From NCBI RefSeq assembly GCF_024139115.2, contig NC_085140.1:26195956-26259955 (forward strand): 64,000 nt of DNA, given 5' to 3'. Under the pieces are notes generated by a model. The model was given only the letters and a program-made list of their open reading frames with translations, had not been told where the DNA came from and made no database searches. Every line of letters starts with the position of its first letter. Within the stretch, counting starts at the first letter, position 1. Of this stretch, positions 10,989 to 22,914 are shown piece after piece. This DNA comes from Armigeres subalbatus (Eukaryota > Arthropoda > Insecta > Diptera > Culicidae). The translations under genes and the position numbers were made by a program.

Positions 10989-13300
10989 ACGCGTACGGTC
11001 AACTTGATAGGCAAGAACAGTTGGATCCCGGTCATTGATGAAAAACTTGATTTTTGTTGTTGCGAAGATGTTTGACATTGGATAATTTTGCATTGGTAGC
11101 CAACGACAAAATCATTCTATCTGACATAAAAGAATGAATCAACAATTTTATCAGAGCTTTTTGTAAACATGTAAACAAATAAATGAATAACAACGTTTTC
11201 GATCATGTATTTACCCACAGGTAAAAGATTGCCCTTTTTATATTTTCAAAAAGGAACATAAACTTCTCCTGGGTTGTTTATAATGATAAAAAAATCGTTC
11301 ACATCATTCAAGAACCAAAGAAATCAAATGATTTTGCACGGAGTGATGATCATCTGAGTATTGATAAAATTTGCGTGTCCCGATCATTTTGTCTTTATCT
11401 AATTTTCTCCCAACTTCTTTTATAAGATATACGATACGATCAGACACACCGTGACAGACAATCTCAGCTAAGATGAGGTTATCTTCACTACCACTGCTTT
11501 AACACTTTCGGAGTGGTAAAAATGAGTAATTACCTTAAATTAAGAAACGCAAGTCTGAGGAAGGGTCATTAAGGTCCACGCATGGTGACAGATAGCATGC
11601 GGTAATTTACGACCGAAGCAAGGTAGTTCGAAACGCAAGAGAAAAAATGATGCGGCCAATTCCGGATGTTGTCAGGTTACGGAATTTCCTTCAACATAAT
11701 ATTTTTTTTCGCCTCTATGTTCAAGCAGTCGAGTCAAATTGCTAACAACCGCTGGCTGATCAGTGACAACCGTTTGTTCCGGCCGGTATCGATTGATACT
11801 TCACGGAGTTGCAATAAGGCAGTCAATGATCGGGAAACAACGAACCCCGCTAAGACCTGAAAGTAGCCGTTGCCGAAAATTACTGAAGCGTTGAGCAAAT
11901 TCTTCCGCTCCACTACTTCGCAGCAATGAAACTATCAATTAATGAAAGACGCCATGCCATTGGCAATGGTGAATGAATGCAGACGACTCCAGCCAGCTAC
12001 GCAGCACCGACAACTCTCTGCGTGTGTCTCCAGCCAAGCAAATCATGGATGCAGAAAGACACGAAAACCCTTTTGTTTAAATAACTGAGCACATTTGTAA
12101 GCGATTTCAATTTCATTCAGAAACTATAAAGGAAAGCAGAAAAGCCCGCCGCGGTAATAGGCATACGTAGAAAACCCAGTGTTCCCCTTTAGGGGGGCCC
12201 TGGTCGTGATGTAATGCGAAAATTCAATCTGTGAATATTTCAATTATGATCGAATTAAGGTTAATATAGAGTGAAATGGCAACGCTTCGTGGCCCATAGT
12301 AATGGGTGCCCCGTGACTGCGATTAGTTTTGGAATTGTACCGCATTGTCAAGTCGAATGCTGTATGCAATACGTAATAAGATGCGTTCCGCGAATGACGC
12401 CTCTGCTGCTGCAATCCCTGGCAAAATTATATGCCTATGCAAACAGATCGAAACGAACGACTAAGTCTACGTTAAGCCGGTACTTATTTGCGTATGCGTA
12501 GCAGCACTGCCGTCAATGAGGAAAATCGTTGGTAGATGAGCGGAATTTCAAGTGACCCATCGGTGAACCAACGACTGCCAAAAGCAACCAACAACCATTC
12601 ACGGTCAAGTCTTGCATTGCCGAATCTGGATCAAGGCCTAAAAATTGTGTTTGCATTCCTGTTTTTAGGTGCGTGCAAATTTTATGTGCATCAGCTATAA
12701 GGCAATGCAATTCTATCGAATGAGACGTTTGTAATAATCACACAAAAAACCTAACCGTATTTAGTTTTCATGGAACAAGAGCACAAATGCTATTGCAGCA
12801 TTTGTGATGCAAGGTGATGTACATATGTGTTATCTGTTGAACCCAGCGTAATGTTTGTTTTGCTGACTAAAACATGCGATCTTTTTTTGTGTGGTTTAGT
12901 ATTTTACAAGCTTTTAGATTCACTATCATGTATACAAGAAGGTTTGTGGGGCTAACAGAAAACATGTTTTAAAAAAATCCCATTGATTGATATAGTCGTA
13001 GTAAATTATTCAATCCCAAATTTCGTCACAGGGTGGAATAAAATAAATAATCCACCTAGCCATAATGCTGTCATTCTCATCACTGTTACAGCTATTTATC
13101 CTTTTATAAACGAAAAAGCTCGTTTATTATTTTTGAGGTTTGTGTTTATCAGTCAGCAGTCAGCCTCACAAGTGATTTGATGAAATTATCGTTTCTTGTT
13201 TTGTTTCGTGGGAAGACGAATAAGGGTGGAAAATAGAACGAGTCCTACGTGTTGACTGCATGCTAGTTAGGTTTGTTTGCCTTCCACATACACCCGATTC
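10989..13300. other. No gene recognised
   Basis: Mixed AT-rich sequence. Short frames such as 11666-11860 and 12271-12501 have no recognisable domains or splice context. I see no bounded repeat. A short hairpin-like inverted pair around 12,780-12,815 (GCACAAATGCTATTGCAGCA) is the only local structure noted. Confidence 0.5.
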
Positions 13301-13308
13301 TTTTTTTA

Positions 13309-13464
13309 CACGGTTGGGTTTTAGTCGATTATGACCTTTAGCATCAATGAAACTATGAGTTCACCTTTACGAAAAAATTTATGAAAAATTAAAGAAAATT
13401 CAAGTGGTATTTCAAAAGCTGTGAAAGTTCAGGTTAACCGAGAAATTAAGAAATACCAACCGTG
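13309..13464. mobile_element. TA-flanked MITE (CACGGTTGG ends)
   Basis: The inverted ends CACGGTTGG(G/T) are flanked by TA (13307-13308 and 13465-13466) within T-rich and A-rich runs. It is 156 bp with no coding capacity. It fits a Tc1/mariner-type MITE. Confidence 0.6.
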
Positions 13465-13761
13465 TAAAAAAAATATTGGGTGCTACAAAATTATAGAGTT
13501 GTAGTGCTCTACTCGAATATGATAAAAATAGGAGACGCTCATGATTCCACATTGCCAATTTGGATACGACTAGTCCAATTTTGACGTAGAACTACGTCTG
13601 TCTTTTCTATATTGGGGTACACTTTACGATTGCGAAAAATCGAAAAACGTCACGAAAATATGATAGACCTTGATCGTTAATATCTAAGCCGTTTCTCTAT
13701 AGATTTTCAATTTTCTTGGACCATTCGATCAAGGAAGAGTCAACGCTTCATACTTGATGTA

Positions 13762-13936
13762 CACTAAAGTCGTTTTTTACGCGATTATTTTTACAGAAAT
13801 CGCTTTTTTTGCGATTTTTTTCACTCGAATGTAGGGACTTCCGCAGTTCTTTTAGACATATTTAGAGATTTACGCATTTTTTACGTTGTTTTAATTTACA
13901 CGGCCCATATCATCCGCGTAAAAACCGACTCCAGTG
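13762..13936. mobile_element. TA-flanked MITE (CACTnnAGTCG ends)
   Basis: The left end CACTAAAGTCGTTTTTTACG and the right end (inverted) CACTGGAGTCGGTTTTTACG are terminal inverted repeats. TA is present on the left (13760-13761); the right flank is slightly degraded. The interior is T-rich, with TTTTACG and GCGATTTTT words. Confidence 0.65.
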
Positions 13937-14009
13937 TGTTACAATATCTATATACGACAATATTTACTATTAAAAACTTGCTAATTGTTTAGCACTCGGT
14001 TTCTTGTGG

Positions 14010-14262
14010 TTTGTCTGCCACATCGCCGTTCAGATGCCAGTTCATGTCCTTACACATGTCATGATATGACACGTGGCCCTAACGTGACCGGTTTAACTTC
14101 TCAAAAAAAAATTCCGTTCGTTATTAGCACGGTATAGGTGCTCCATTTTTTCACGGTCTCGATCTTCCTACTGGCGCTTTTTCCTCCGGAAAATCGAGAT
14201 TTAATTGTCCCGCGTCCGTTTGTGCCTCGTTCACTCTCGTGCAGTTTTTTTCTTTCATTCTC
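14010..14262 (-). mobile_element. Fragment of the RTE-like LINE found at 16.1-18.2 kb
   Basis: The segment aligns by eye with 17,486-17,760: both contain CACATCGCC(A/G)TTCAG, TCACGGTCTCGATCTTCCT and TGGCGCTTTTTCCTCC in the same order. It corresponds to the linker between endonuclease and reverse transcriptase, is more diverged and carries no usable frame. Confidence 0.65.
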
Positions 14263-16132
14263 CACTTCACTCTGAGGAAGGCTCATGACGTCGAAGTTGC
14301 GGTAATGTTGATTATCCTGTCCTTCTTGCGAATCCTAACGATTTTTAGTTCCTATCGTGATCCATTATTCGCCGTGATCCATCAGTCACCTATCTTAATC
14401 GTCCTATTATCTCTTATGTCGTTCGTAATTGTTGGTTTCAAAGGCTTATTGGGCCTGCGCAAACCTTCTCCCTCACCAGAAGACTTAAAGTCATGTAAAC
14501 AGTCCCACCAAACATAAGGTCTTAGCCGGATGCGTTTAGAGTGGCACACAGTTGCTATGGCGGGGCCTGCTTGCGGATACAAATATATAGAAGTATAGAA
14601 GTTTAAAAAAGCCCACTGTCGAACCCCACCATCTCCTAGGCTAGCCCCATCATTAGCAGCATATCTAAGTGGGATGGTTAACGCTTAATGAGCACAACAA
14701 CTAGGCCTCGGTCACAGGTATCCAAAATGACACCGTCCGTGTATTAAAGAAGCTTTTCTTTCCCCAGATGGCCATTTCTGCGATTTCGAGGTCACACTCG
14801 TCAGCCACGGCTTCGGCTAGGTTGACAGCATCCACTGAGTCATCCTGGCCTTTTCACTGAACGGTGACTTCTAGACATAGGGGCTTACTTGTACTCCTAC
14901 GCCATATGTCTTTTGTATGTTTGGCTATCCTTCCTTTTTTTCAACGTCGCCTCTCATAGCCTTCAGGATGTCAGCCTACCTATTACCATCCACCTTGGTG
15001 ATATGGCTTCTCCCTGACACTTCTTCAGAATTGTTTGTTGATTTTCTTTCGGGAATCATCCGACATGACAACCAAATTAAGTTTTCCGACCTCTATTTAT
15101 TGAGTATTGCCATTCTGGCGATCCACAAGTTGATTTTGGTTCACAACCTAGACTTAAGTCGATATAGATATATGCGAACCGGACATGCATCATGCGCATG
15201 GCCTCCAAGGCATTACATCAGGCCTTTTCAAGCCACGGGCAAATTTTCAAAAATAACAAATGCTGGCGGGTCACAAAATATTCGGCCTACTTTAACATAA
15301 TTAATGTTTTGTTTTCTATTTTTTCTAGAATGTCTAAATATTCTTCAGAGAAAAACTAAACACGATTTAATGCAAATATTTTTCCCCTGTGATTGCGTTC
15401 TTAAAAGTGTCACGGCGCCCGTGATCATTCCGGTAAATACCGGTGCCCCATCACATGTAACTCCCCTTCAATTTTTGAGTGAAAGTCCAGGCACTTTCAT
15501 ACAGCTTTTAACAGCTTCTCACAGATTCTTTTACGGTTGCCAGCTGCCAAATTTATGTGATTCAAAGTTGCTTATCAATTTCTTTTATGAAGTAGGCTAT
15601 CTGTGCCTGTTTTACATCAGTATTTTTAATGATTGCGAAAGAGCAGAATCTGAAGTAGGCAGCTGTTTTACGTAGCGTAGTTTTCAAATCTTCTGTGAGA
15701 AATCTGCACCGTGTTCCATGGCAAACTACAAGCAAAAAGAGCTTTCATGTACTCGTGAGCTATTAGGACCACGATGTATTTTGAGTCGAGTTTTCAGGAA
15801 CAACAGTCATGTTCTCTGCAACTTACTGGAAACCGTGACTGATGTTCCCAAATCCATGACCTAAATCAAGGTGCATTTTTGCTGGTTTACGAACTCAAAA
15901 ACGCTTTTTTTGCGAGTAATGCTACTGAATGAGGCTTTTTGCTTTAGGGTGCCCGTACCTATGTCAACAACAGCCGATATGCATATCTCAATATTTTGTT
16001 CTGGAAAGGTTTCTCATCCAAATTGCCAAAATCTCATACCAGCAAAACTAGCCCGAGCCAGCGATTGTTGCTTCGATAATCCACTGTTACACTAATAATT
16101 TGTATCAGTAATGGAAATTTGAATTAAATCAG
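14263..16132. other. No intact gene; possible transposase remnant on the minus strand
   Basis: The two plus-strand frames (14917-15300 and 15304-15675) have no recognisable domain. On the minus strand around 15,466-15,397 the translation contains GVTCDGAPVFTG followed by MITGAVTLL. That resembles the G-V-T-x-DGAP block of hAT-like transposase relatives, but stops surround it. Another readable minus-strand stretch lies at about 14,850-14,730. These are at best relics. Confidence 0.3.
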
Positions 16133-18180
16133 CTATTATTATTTATAATTTATTCAGACTAAGGCCGAAGTGGCCTGTGCGGTATATAAGAGTCTTCTCC
16201 ATTCGGCTCGGTCCATGGCTACACGCCCACTGCGCACCTCGCCTTCTTGTGCCCGTCGGATCGTTGTCGAGAACCATTTTCATCGGGTTACTGTCCGACA
16301 TTCTGGCTACGTGCCCGGCCCACCGCAGTCGTTTGATTTTCGCGGTGTGAACGATGGATGGTTTTCCCAGCAGCTGATGCAACTCGTGGTTCATTCGCCT
16401 CCTTCACGTACCGTCCGCCATCTGCACCCCACCATAGATGGTACGCAGCACTTTCCTTTCAAAAACTCCAAGTGCGCGTTGGTCCTCCACGAGCATCGTC
16501 CAGGCCTCGTGTCCGTAGAGGACTACCGGTCTAATGAGCGTTTTGTAGATAGTCAGTTTGGTACGGCGGCGAGCTCTATTCGATCGGAGCATCTTGCGGA
16601 GTTCATAGTACGTAGTAGGCAGTCAATAGTGAGCCCAAGTACACAAATTCTTCTACCACCCCGATTTCGTCACCACCGATGCAAACTCGCGGTGGGTGGC
16701 TCACGTTGTTTTCTCTTGAACCTCTTCCGATCATGTACTTCGACTTCGACGTGTTAATGACTAGTCCGATCCGCTTGGCTTCCCTTTTCAGTCTGATGTA
16801 GGCTTCCTTCATCTTCTCAAGGTTACGTGCCATAATATCTATGTCGTCGGCGAAGCCAAATAGCTGGACGGACTTATTGAAAATTGTACCACTCGTGTTA
16901 ATCCCTGCTCTTCGTATTACCCCTTCCAAAGCAATGTTGAATAGCAGACACGAAAGACCATCACCTTGCCGTAACCCTATGCGGGTTTCGAAGGGACTCG
17001 AGAATGCCCCTGAAACTCGAACTACGCACATCACCCGATCCATCGTCGCTTTGATCAACCGTGTCAGTTTATCCGGAAATCCGGAATAGATGATGTGTGG
17101 GCACGTTGTATTCACGGCATTTCTGCAGTACTTGGCGAATGGCGAACACCTGGTCTGTGGTGGAGCGTTCGCCCATAAAACCCGCCTGGTACTGCCCCAC
17201 GAACTCCCTTGCAATTGGTGCTAGTCGACGGCATAACATTTGGGAGAGTACCTTGTAGGCGGCGTTCAGCAATGTGATTGCGCGGTAGTTGTTACGACAC
17301 TTTCCATCCACTCCTGCGGCAAAACTTCCTCCTATCAAATCTTGGTAATGACCCAGTGTAGCGCTCTAGCCAGTGCCTCACCACCGTGTTTAAATAGCTC
17401 TCCTGGTAGTTGGTCAACCCCAAGGGCTTTGTTATGTCCTGCGCGCGTTCTCCCAGGTCCACAACCATACCGCCATCTTCGTCTACCACATCGCCATTCA
17501 GGTGTTCTTCGTAGTGCTGCCGCCACCTTTGGATCACCTCACGCTCGTTCGTAAGAAGGTTCCCGTTTATGTCCTTACACATATCAAGCTGTGGCACGTG
17601 TCCCTTACGTGAACGGTTCAACTTCTCATAGAACTTTCGTGTGTTAATAGCGCGGTACAGTTGCTCCGTCTCTTCACGGTCTCGATCTTCCTGCTGGCGC
17701 TTTTTCCTCCTTTTGTCTGTTCCGCGCCTGTTTATATCGTGCCTCGTTCGCCCTCGTGCGGTGTTGCAGCAATCTCACCCATGCTGCATTCTTCTCTTAC
17801 ACTAACTGCTCACATTCGCCGTCATACTGCAGTCGTTTCTCTGATTCGGGGGCATCGTGCCAAGTGCAGCGGTTGTGGTGCTACCAATGGCGGATCTAAT
17901 ATCTCTCCAGCCATCTTCAAGAGACGCTGCGCCTAGCTGCTCTCCCGTTGGGAGTGCCACTTCCATCTGCTGCGCGTATTCTTGGGCTAGTCTACCGTCT
18001 TGTAGCCGCGGCGTCCAACTTCGACGCGTGTTGTACACCGTCGAGAGTTTTGAGCACAGGCATACTGCAACGAGGTAGTGGTCTTATTCAATATTCGCAC
18101 TGCGGTAAGTGCGTACGTTCGTGATGTCGGAGAAGAATTTACCGATTAGATGTAGATGTGGCCGATCATTAATCTGAGCT
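16133..18180 (-). pseudogene. 5'-truncated RTE-like LINE with broken ORF
   Basis: In minus-strand order the pieces are: the end of the endonuclease domain and linker (about 18,170-17,800), linker (17,621-17,340), RT start with NNYRAITLLNAAYKVLS and GQYQAGF (17,338-17,069), the RT core with GLRQGDGLSCLLFN and FADDIDIM (17,000-16,800), and the C-terminal region with VLYGHEAWT and RLRWAGHVARM (16,592-16,143). The catalytic FADD box is intact. Several frameshifts and stops separate the pieces, and the N-terminal endonuclease is missing, so it cannot be active. The 3' terminus ends in a short AATAAATTATAAATAAT-type tail, as in RTE elements. A 54-nt piece of the same 3' end recurs at about 61,343-61,397. 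Confidence 0.85.
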
Positions 18181-18617
18181 TAGTTTCGAAAAATTTATGA
18201 CGATTGTTCTGAGTACCGTCGTCGGGGGTGGCAATGGGTGGCACAGGGCTGTAATTGTCGCAGGAAGGATCTTCAGTGGGCCACTTTTATATGGACGAAA
18301 ATTGCACACGAATATCGCGCATGAACGATTTTAATTTGTTTTTTCTTTTAAAAAATGTACCTAATACTATTCACGAGATGACGAATAATGAATGCAGACA
18401 ATATTTCTACAGATGTTATAGGTTCTCCAAACCATTCTGGATTCCAGAGCCTTGGTCTACCACAGGGCTGCCCAACGTACGCCTCACGGACCGAATGTTG
18501 CCCTCGGCTCAATTTTTTGTGGCCCACAGGTGTAAGAAAAAATACTTCATCCGGCCCGCAAGCTTTACTATCTTGCTCGAGAAGTTTCTTTCAGTATTAA
18601 TTATTAATAAATACTGT
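18181..18617. other. Nothing recognised
   Basis: The sequence lies between the truncated LINE and the SINE. Short frames (for example 18388-18600) show no domain. Confidence 0.4.
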
Positions 18618-18629
18618 ATATGTTACTAC

Positions 18630-18912
18630 CTCCTTAGCCGTGCGGTAAGATGCGCGGCTACAAAGCAAGACCATGCTGAGGGTGGCTGGGTTCGATTCCC
18701 GGTGCCGGTCTAGACAATTTTCGGAGTGGAAATTGTCTCGACTACCCTGGGCATAAAAGTATCATCGTGTTAGCCTCATGATATACGAATGCAAAAATGG
18801 TAACTTGGCTTAGAAACCTCGCAGTTAATAACTGTGGAAGTGCTTAATGAACACTAAGCTGCGAGGCGGCTCTGTCCCAGTGTGGGGATGTAATGCCAAT
18901 AAGAAGAAGAAG
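18630..18912 (+). mobile_element. Full-length Feilai-like SINE with 12-bp duplication
   Basis: It begins CTCCTTAGCCGTGCGGTAAG (A-box-like) and has a B box GGTTCGATTCCCGG near 18,689. The body includes AATTGTCTCGACTACCCTGG, and it ends in ATGCCAATAAGAAGAAG. A perfect 12-bp duplication ATATGTTACTAC flanks it (18618-18629 and 18913-18924). Such SINEs are transcribed by RNA polymerase III and mobilised by LINE machinery. This is the best-preserved of the copies in the window. Confidence 0.9.
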
Positions 18913-19011
18913 ATATGTTACTACAGGTTACAACAAAATCTGTTTTGAATTATTTTCTATCCCTATCGTATGAGAATGATTCGGCTGATTGTGGCTGATA
19001 GTGTACCGCTG

Positions 19012-21163
19012 GCTGAGCTTTAGGACAGTTCGTCGAATGACATTTCGTCGAATGACGTTTAGTCGAATGACATTTAGTCGAAAGTACATTTGATCGTAGG
19101 GACATTTAGTCGAATGGACATTTAGTCGAATGGAAATTTAGTCAAATGGACATTTAGTCGAATGGACATTTAGTCGAAATGACATTTAGTCGAACGGACA
19201 TTTAGTCGAAAGGACATTTAGTCGAATGGAAATTTAATCGAATGTTGAAAGTGTTTAGTCGGTAATAGGTAATTAGTTAAATGGATAATTTGTCAATAGA
19301 TTTTTGGTTGAATTTGAATAAATAATCCACAAGATTCTAATCTAATCTAATCTAATCTCATACTTGCGCAGCCAATACTTGAAAGCATCCTGGAAAATGA
19401 CGGTTTCTAAATTCCGTCATTTTTCTTTTCATACGGCCAGGCCAACTACGCAGTATGTACCGCAGAGATGATTTCTAGATACTGAGCGACTTCAGAATTT
19501 TTAAACCCTTAAAGTCGATCCATACCATGAAATCGAGGAAATGAAGAAAGCGTGGACCTCCGTACCAAACGCTTCCAGTAGTATGAATAGTAATCAAATA
19601 TTATATAATTGAGTTTTTCGTTGGGAGCGAAGCTATTTAAAAGTTATGAAAGGCTCCATTCGGCAAGTGATGGTTGACGTCGTGTTCAGAATAACTACGT
19701 TCACTATAAATAAAAAAGGAAATCATCATTAGTAGACGATAACGTCAGCTTCTTTCCTCGATGACAGATGTGATGACAATTCTGAAAATAAACAATAGAA
19801 GCACTAGCACAATATTAGAAGATTAGACACTTTAATGATACTCCTGTTATTTTTGAAATGCTTTTCCAGACTGCTATCAGAAATCAAGGGGGGTTTAATC
19901 CTTGATTCCAATCTAAGAAAAACATTACAAGGACATGAGTATTACTATTTGCGGTCGGGAAGCATCTAGGAAGTTGGAAGGAAGGATTAGTTTAGTATTT
20001 ACTTAATGACTTACCGACAATTTCATAAGTATTACGGAATTGGAAATTGGGGAAGGTTTCCGTTGGGTCAGGATTTGCCTGTAGCTGGCAATGTGACCGT
20101 GGTAGATCTTACCCCGTAACACACCACGTAAAGGTGTCTACCCAGCATTACGGGAAGAATAAATAATCCACAAGATTCATGGATAAACTGATAAGAGGAA
20201 TTCAGTCGACGTGAGGAAGTTCAGCGGAAGTGCGGAAGAGCGGAAGAAACGAATTTGGATGTCAATGAGGATTTTTCACCTGAGCTAAAGAAACTTATGA
20301 AGACTCTGGTGTATTATAGAAAAATTGAAAACCTACAGAAATAGCAAAATATTAGGTACTGATGGTGAAATACCCTCTATTTTTTTCGGCACATTTTCAA
20401 AAACCAATGATATCAATGCCACTTCTTCATCGTAGTCGGCTTTGGAGCATTTCGTTGATTGACAGCTAGTCTAATGACATTTGGTTAAATGACATTTCGT
20501 CGAAAGGACGTTTAGTCGAAAGGACATTTGGTCGAATGAAAATGGTTTTCTTATTCTTTCCATTAAAACTCTTTCTTTCACTCAATATTTATACAATAAT
20601 TAGTTCAGAATGAAATTGTCTTCCAACCATAATTCGTTTATTATTGGCCGAAAACTTAATTCCGACCAAATGGTCATATGAATTTCTGGTGAAATGGTGA
20701 ATGAATTTCTTTTAACCAGGTGGTATAGATTCATCGTAGTCGGTTAGAGGGGTTCGCCAAAGTCAATATCCAGTTGGAAATGTTCTCGGGATATTCATCG
20801 TTTTCGTATTATTTATTATTTTTATGGACCCATCATTCTTTGGACAATATTGGAGCAATAATTATGTGACTTTTAGAAAACCCGAATGAATCATTTATTT
20901 TTTTATTGTTATTGACTAAAGTTCTTTTCTTTCAAATAGCCATTCGACGGAAATTTCGACTAAATGTCAATTCGACCAAATGTCCTTTCGACGTAGTGTC
21001 CTTTCGACCAAACGTCATTCGACCAAATGTCCTGCGTATCTAGTGGATTAAAAAAACATTTTCGACTAAATGTCCTTTCGACCAAATGTCCATTCGACGT
21101 AATGTCTTTTCGACCAAATGTCATTCGACTAAATGTCTTTCGACGAAATGGTATAGATTCGCT
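19012..21163. mobile_element. Foldback-like element built of TAGTCGAA-type repeats
   Basis: From about 19,030 to 19,245 a 16-17-nt word close to GGACATTTAGTCGAAT is repeated about a dozen times. The same word appears inverted (ATTCGACTAAATGTCC and variants) at about 20,940-21,150, and a further direct block lies at 20,455-20,545. A 19-bp perfect direct repeat GGCTGATAGTGTACCGCTG flanks the whole (18993-19011 and 21164-21182). No transposase is encoded. It may be two overlapping copies, because the 20.45-21.15 kb blocks form a shorter inverted pair by themselves. Confidence 0.65.
19338..20156. mobile_element. Nested insertion with 22-bp direct flanks and TAATC-repeat end
   Basis: A perfect 22-bp direct repeat starting GAATAAATAATCCACAAG occurs at 19316-19337 and 20157-20178. 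The left end of the insert is a short (TAATC)n run, as expected for the 3' tail of a minus-strand retroposon. The 819-bp body has no recognisable frame, so I infer a LINE- or SINE-type insertion inside the foldback-like element. Confidence 0.5.
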
Positions 21164-21262
21164 GGCTGATAGTGTACCGCTGCAATCATCACCGACGCAA
21201 ACTGCAACATAGAGTAAGCAGCCGTCACTAAGTCTGTCGTTAATTGCATTTATTTCAATATA

Positions 21263-21382
21263 GGACACTGCACGGAAAGATCTCTTTCTCTTTCGTTCTT
21301 CATAAATTTTGACGTTTACTGGTCTTGTTGTTTTCTAATTTGTTTGCAGCGAAAAAGAGACAAAGCAGTCCGTGCAGTGCCC
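21263..21382. mobile_element. 120-bp MITE
   Basis: The inverted ends GG(A/G)CACTGCACGGA lie inside TATA flanks (21259-21262 and 21383-21386). No coding capacity. Confidence 0.75.
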
Positions 21383-21564
21383 TATATCAGATCGCACACT
21401 GCGTTGCTAGGGATCAGTACTTTTGTTTATCGAATGTTTGATATTGCAGCAACGCACTCTAGATCGACTTATGTACAATCGTTTTGAATTTCTTTGCTAC
21501 TCACCAACTTTTTTGCATTTTCCAACCAACTTCCAACCAGTCCTTCCTAAAGCGAATCGAACTA

Positions 21565-21755
21565 GGGGAACAGACGGCTTTGGCAGGTTTTGTTCTATTA
21601 TTGTCAGGGGGGTTTTTGTCGACCAAATTTTATGAAATTTGGCCACAATATTCTTTGATATGCAAAGAATGTTTAGGCCAAATTTGAGCATAATCAGCCA
21701 TAAAAAAACCTCTGACAATAATAGAACAAAACCTGCCAAAGCCGTCATTCCCCCC
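21565..21755. mobile_element. 191-bp long-armed MITE, copy 1
   Basis: The arms (GACGGCTTTGGCAGGTTTTG followed by TTCTATTATTG) are inverted copies about 55 bp long. The same element at the same length occurs at 24,944-25,134. TA precedes the left end; the right flank is CA/TA-like. Non-coding. Confidence 0.8.
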
Positions 21756-21821
21756 ATATAAATCATGCTAATTGGCCCATCCTTTTCGTAAGTTATATTG
21801 CCTCAAAGGAAATGAAAACTC

Positions 21822-21826
<5 letters not shown>

Positions 21827-21890
<64 letters not shown>
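21827..21890. repeat. (TA)32 microsatellite
   Basis: An uninterrupted TA dinucleotide run, followed directly by GAAGAAGAAGAA. Confidence 0.98.
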
Positions 21891-21893
<3 letters not shown>

Positions 21894-22914
21894 GAAGAAG
21901 AATAAGACCAAGATTTAAGAATTATTTCGGATCCACTGCCTTTTATGCTGGTGTCAAGAGAAATCTAGTTGGAAGGCTATCCTAAATAAGAACTTTATTT
22001 TTCAAAAGCGGAACAGAAGATTTAAAATCAACGTTTGCGCTGCAAAACCTATTTGAAGTTGAAACGGAAAAATAATATTTCACATATTTTTAAATGGCTG
22101 CATGAAGTGCCCCTAAAAACGAAAGGCTGATGCGGACAATTCCGTTTTCAGTAAAGATGTGCAAGCGAATTGGCCAAAGGAAGCCGGTCACTGTTTCAAC
22201 TACTTAGAATGCTTGTATAATAGATGTATCTGAGGGCAAGAAGACTAAAATATAAGAGACCTTTTTAAACGATTTTTCTATCCGAACTCCATACTCATGA
22301 AAATCGACACATATTCCAAGCATGTATTTTTAAATATGCATACCATTTGTCGGCACATACTTAATTGCATACAAATTCACACATGGATAGTATGGAATCG
22401 GAATCCATTTCGCTACCCCCATTGCAAAAATCCATGTGTGAACTCATGAATATAATGCGGTGTTTTTTGTGAGTGCAGGCTGCCGGTGAGAGCTATGAGT
22501 CATAGCCTATGACCCATTCTCACCCCCCAGACCCATTGTCACCCCCGATGGCGGTATATAAATATGTGCATTTACTTGGGAAATACCTGAGATATTGCTA
22601 AATAAAACCCGGGTAAATGTGACCCGAACATCAGGACATCGTACAAAGTAGGTCAACATTCAGAAACATGGTTTTTTACGAAATTGGAAAAAACAAAAAA
22701 ATTCGGACCTTCATATTGTTGCGTTAAAAATTATTACAACATAGAGAGTAGACACACACCCACTCATTCGTAAAAACGAAATTCCCTGATTTTTTTCAGG
22801 TTTCTTCCAGGTGCTTTACATTAATTTCCAGGTAAAAACAAACATGTCATATATAAATTTTTGCAGCAAAACAGTCAATTCAAACAAGTGAAAATTGAGA
22901 TGAACGTTTTTCAA
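21891..22914. other. Nothing recognised
   Basis: AT-rich single-copy-looking DNA. No open frame of note, no bounded repeat. Confidence 0.45.

Noticed and set aside
14917..15675. Two consecutive plus-strand frames of about 125 codons
   Set aside because: No start context, splice sites or domain; the better (still weak) signal is on the opposite strand.
19030..19245. Regular 16-17-nt repeats that could suggest a CRISPR array
   Set aside because: The words abut or vary in spacing without unique spacers, recur inverted 2 kb away and lie in a transposon-rich animal genome.
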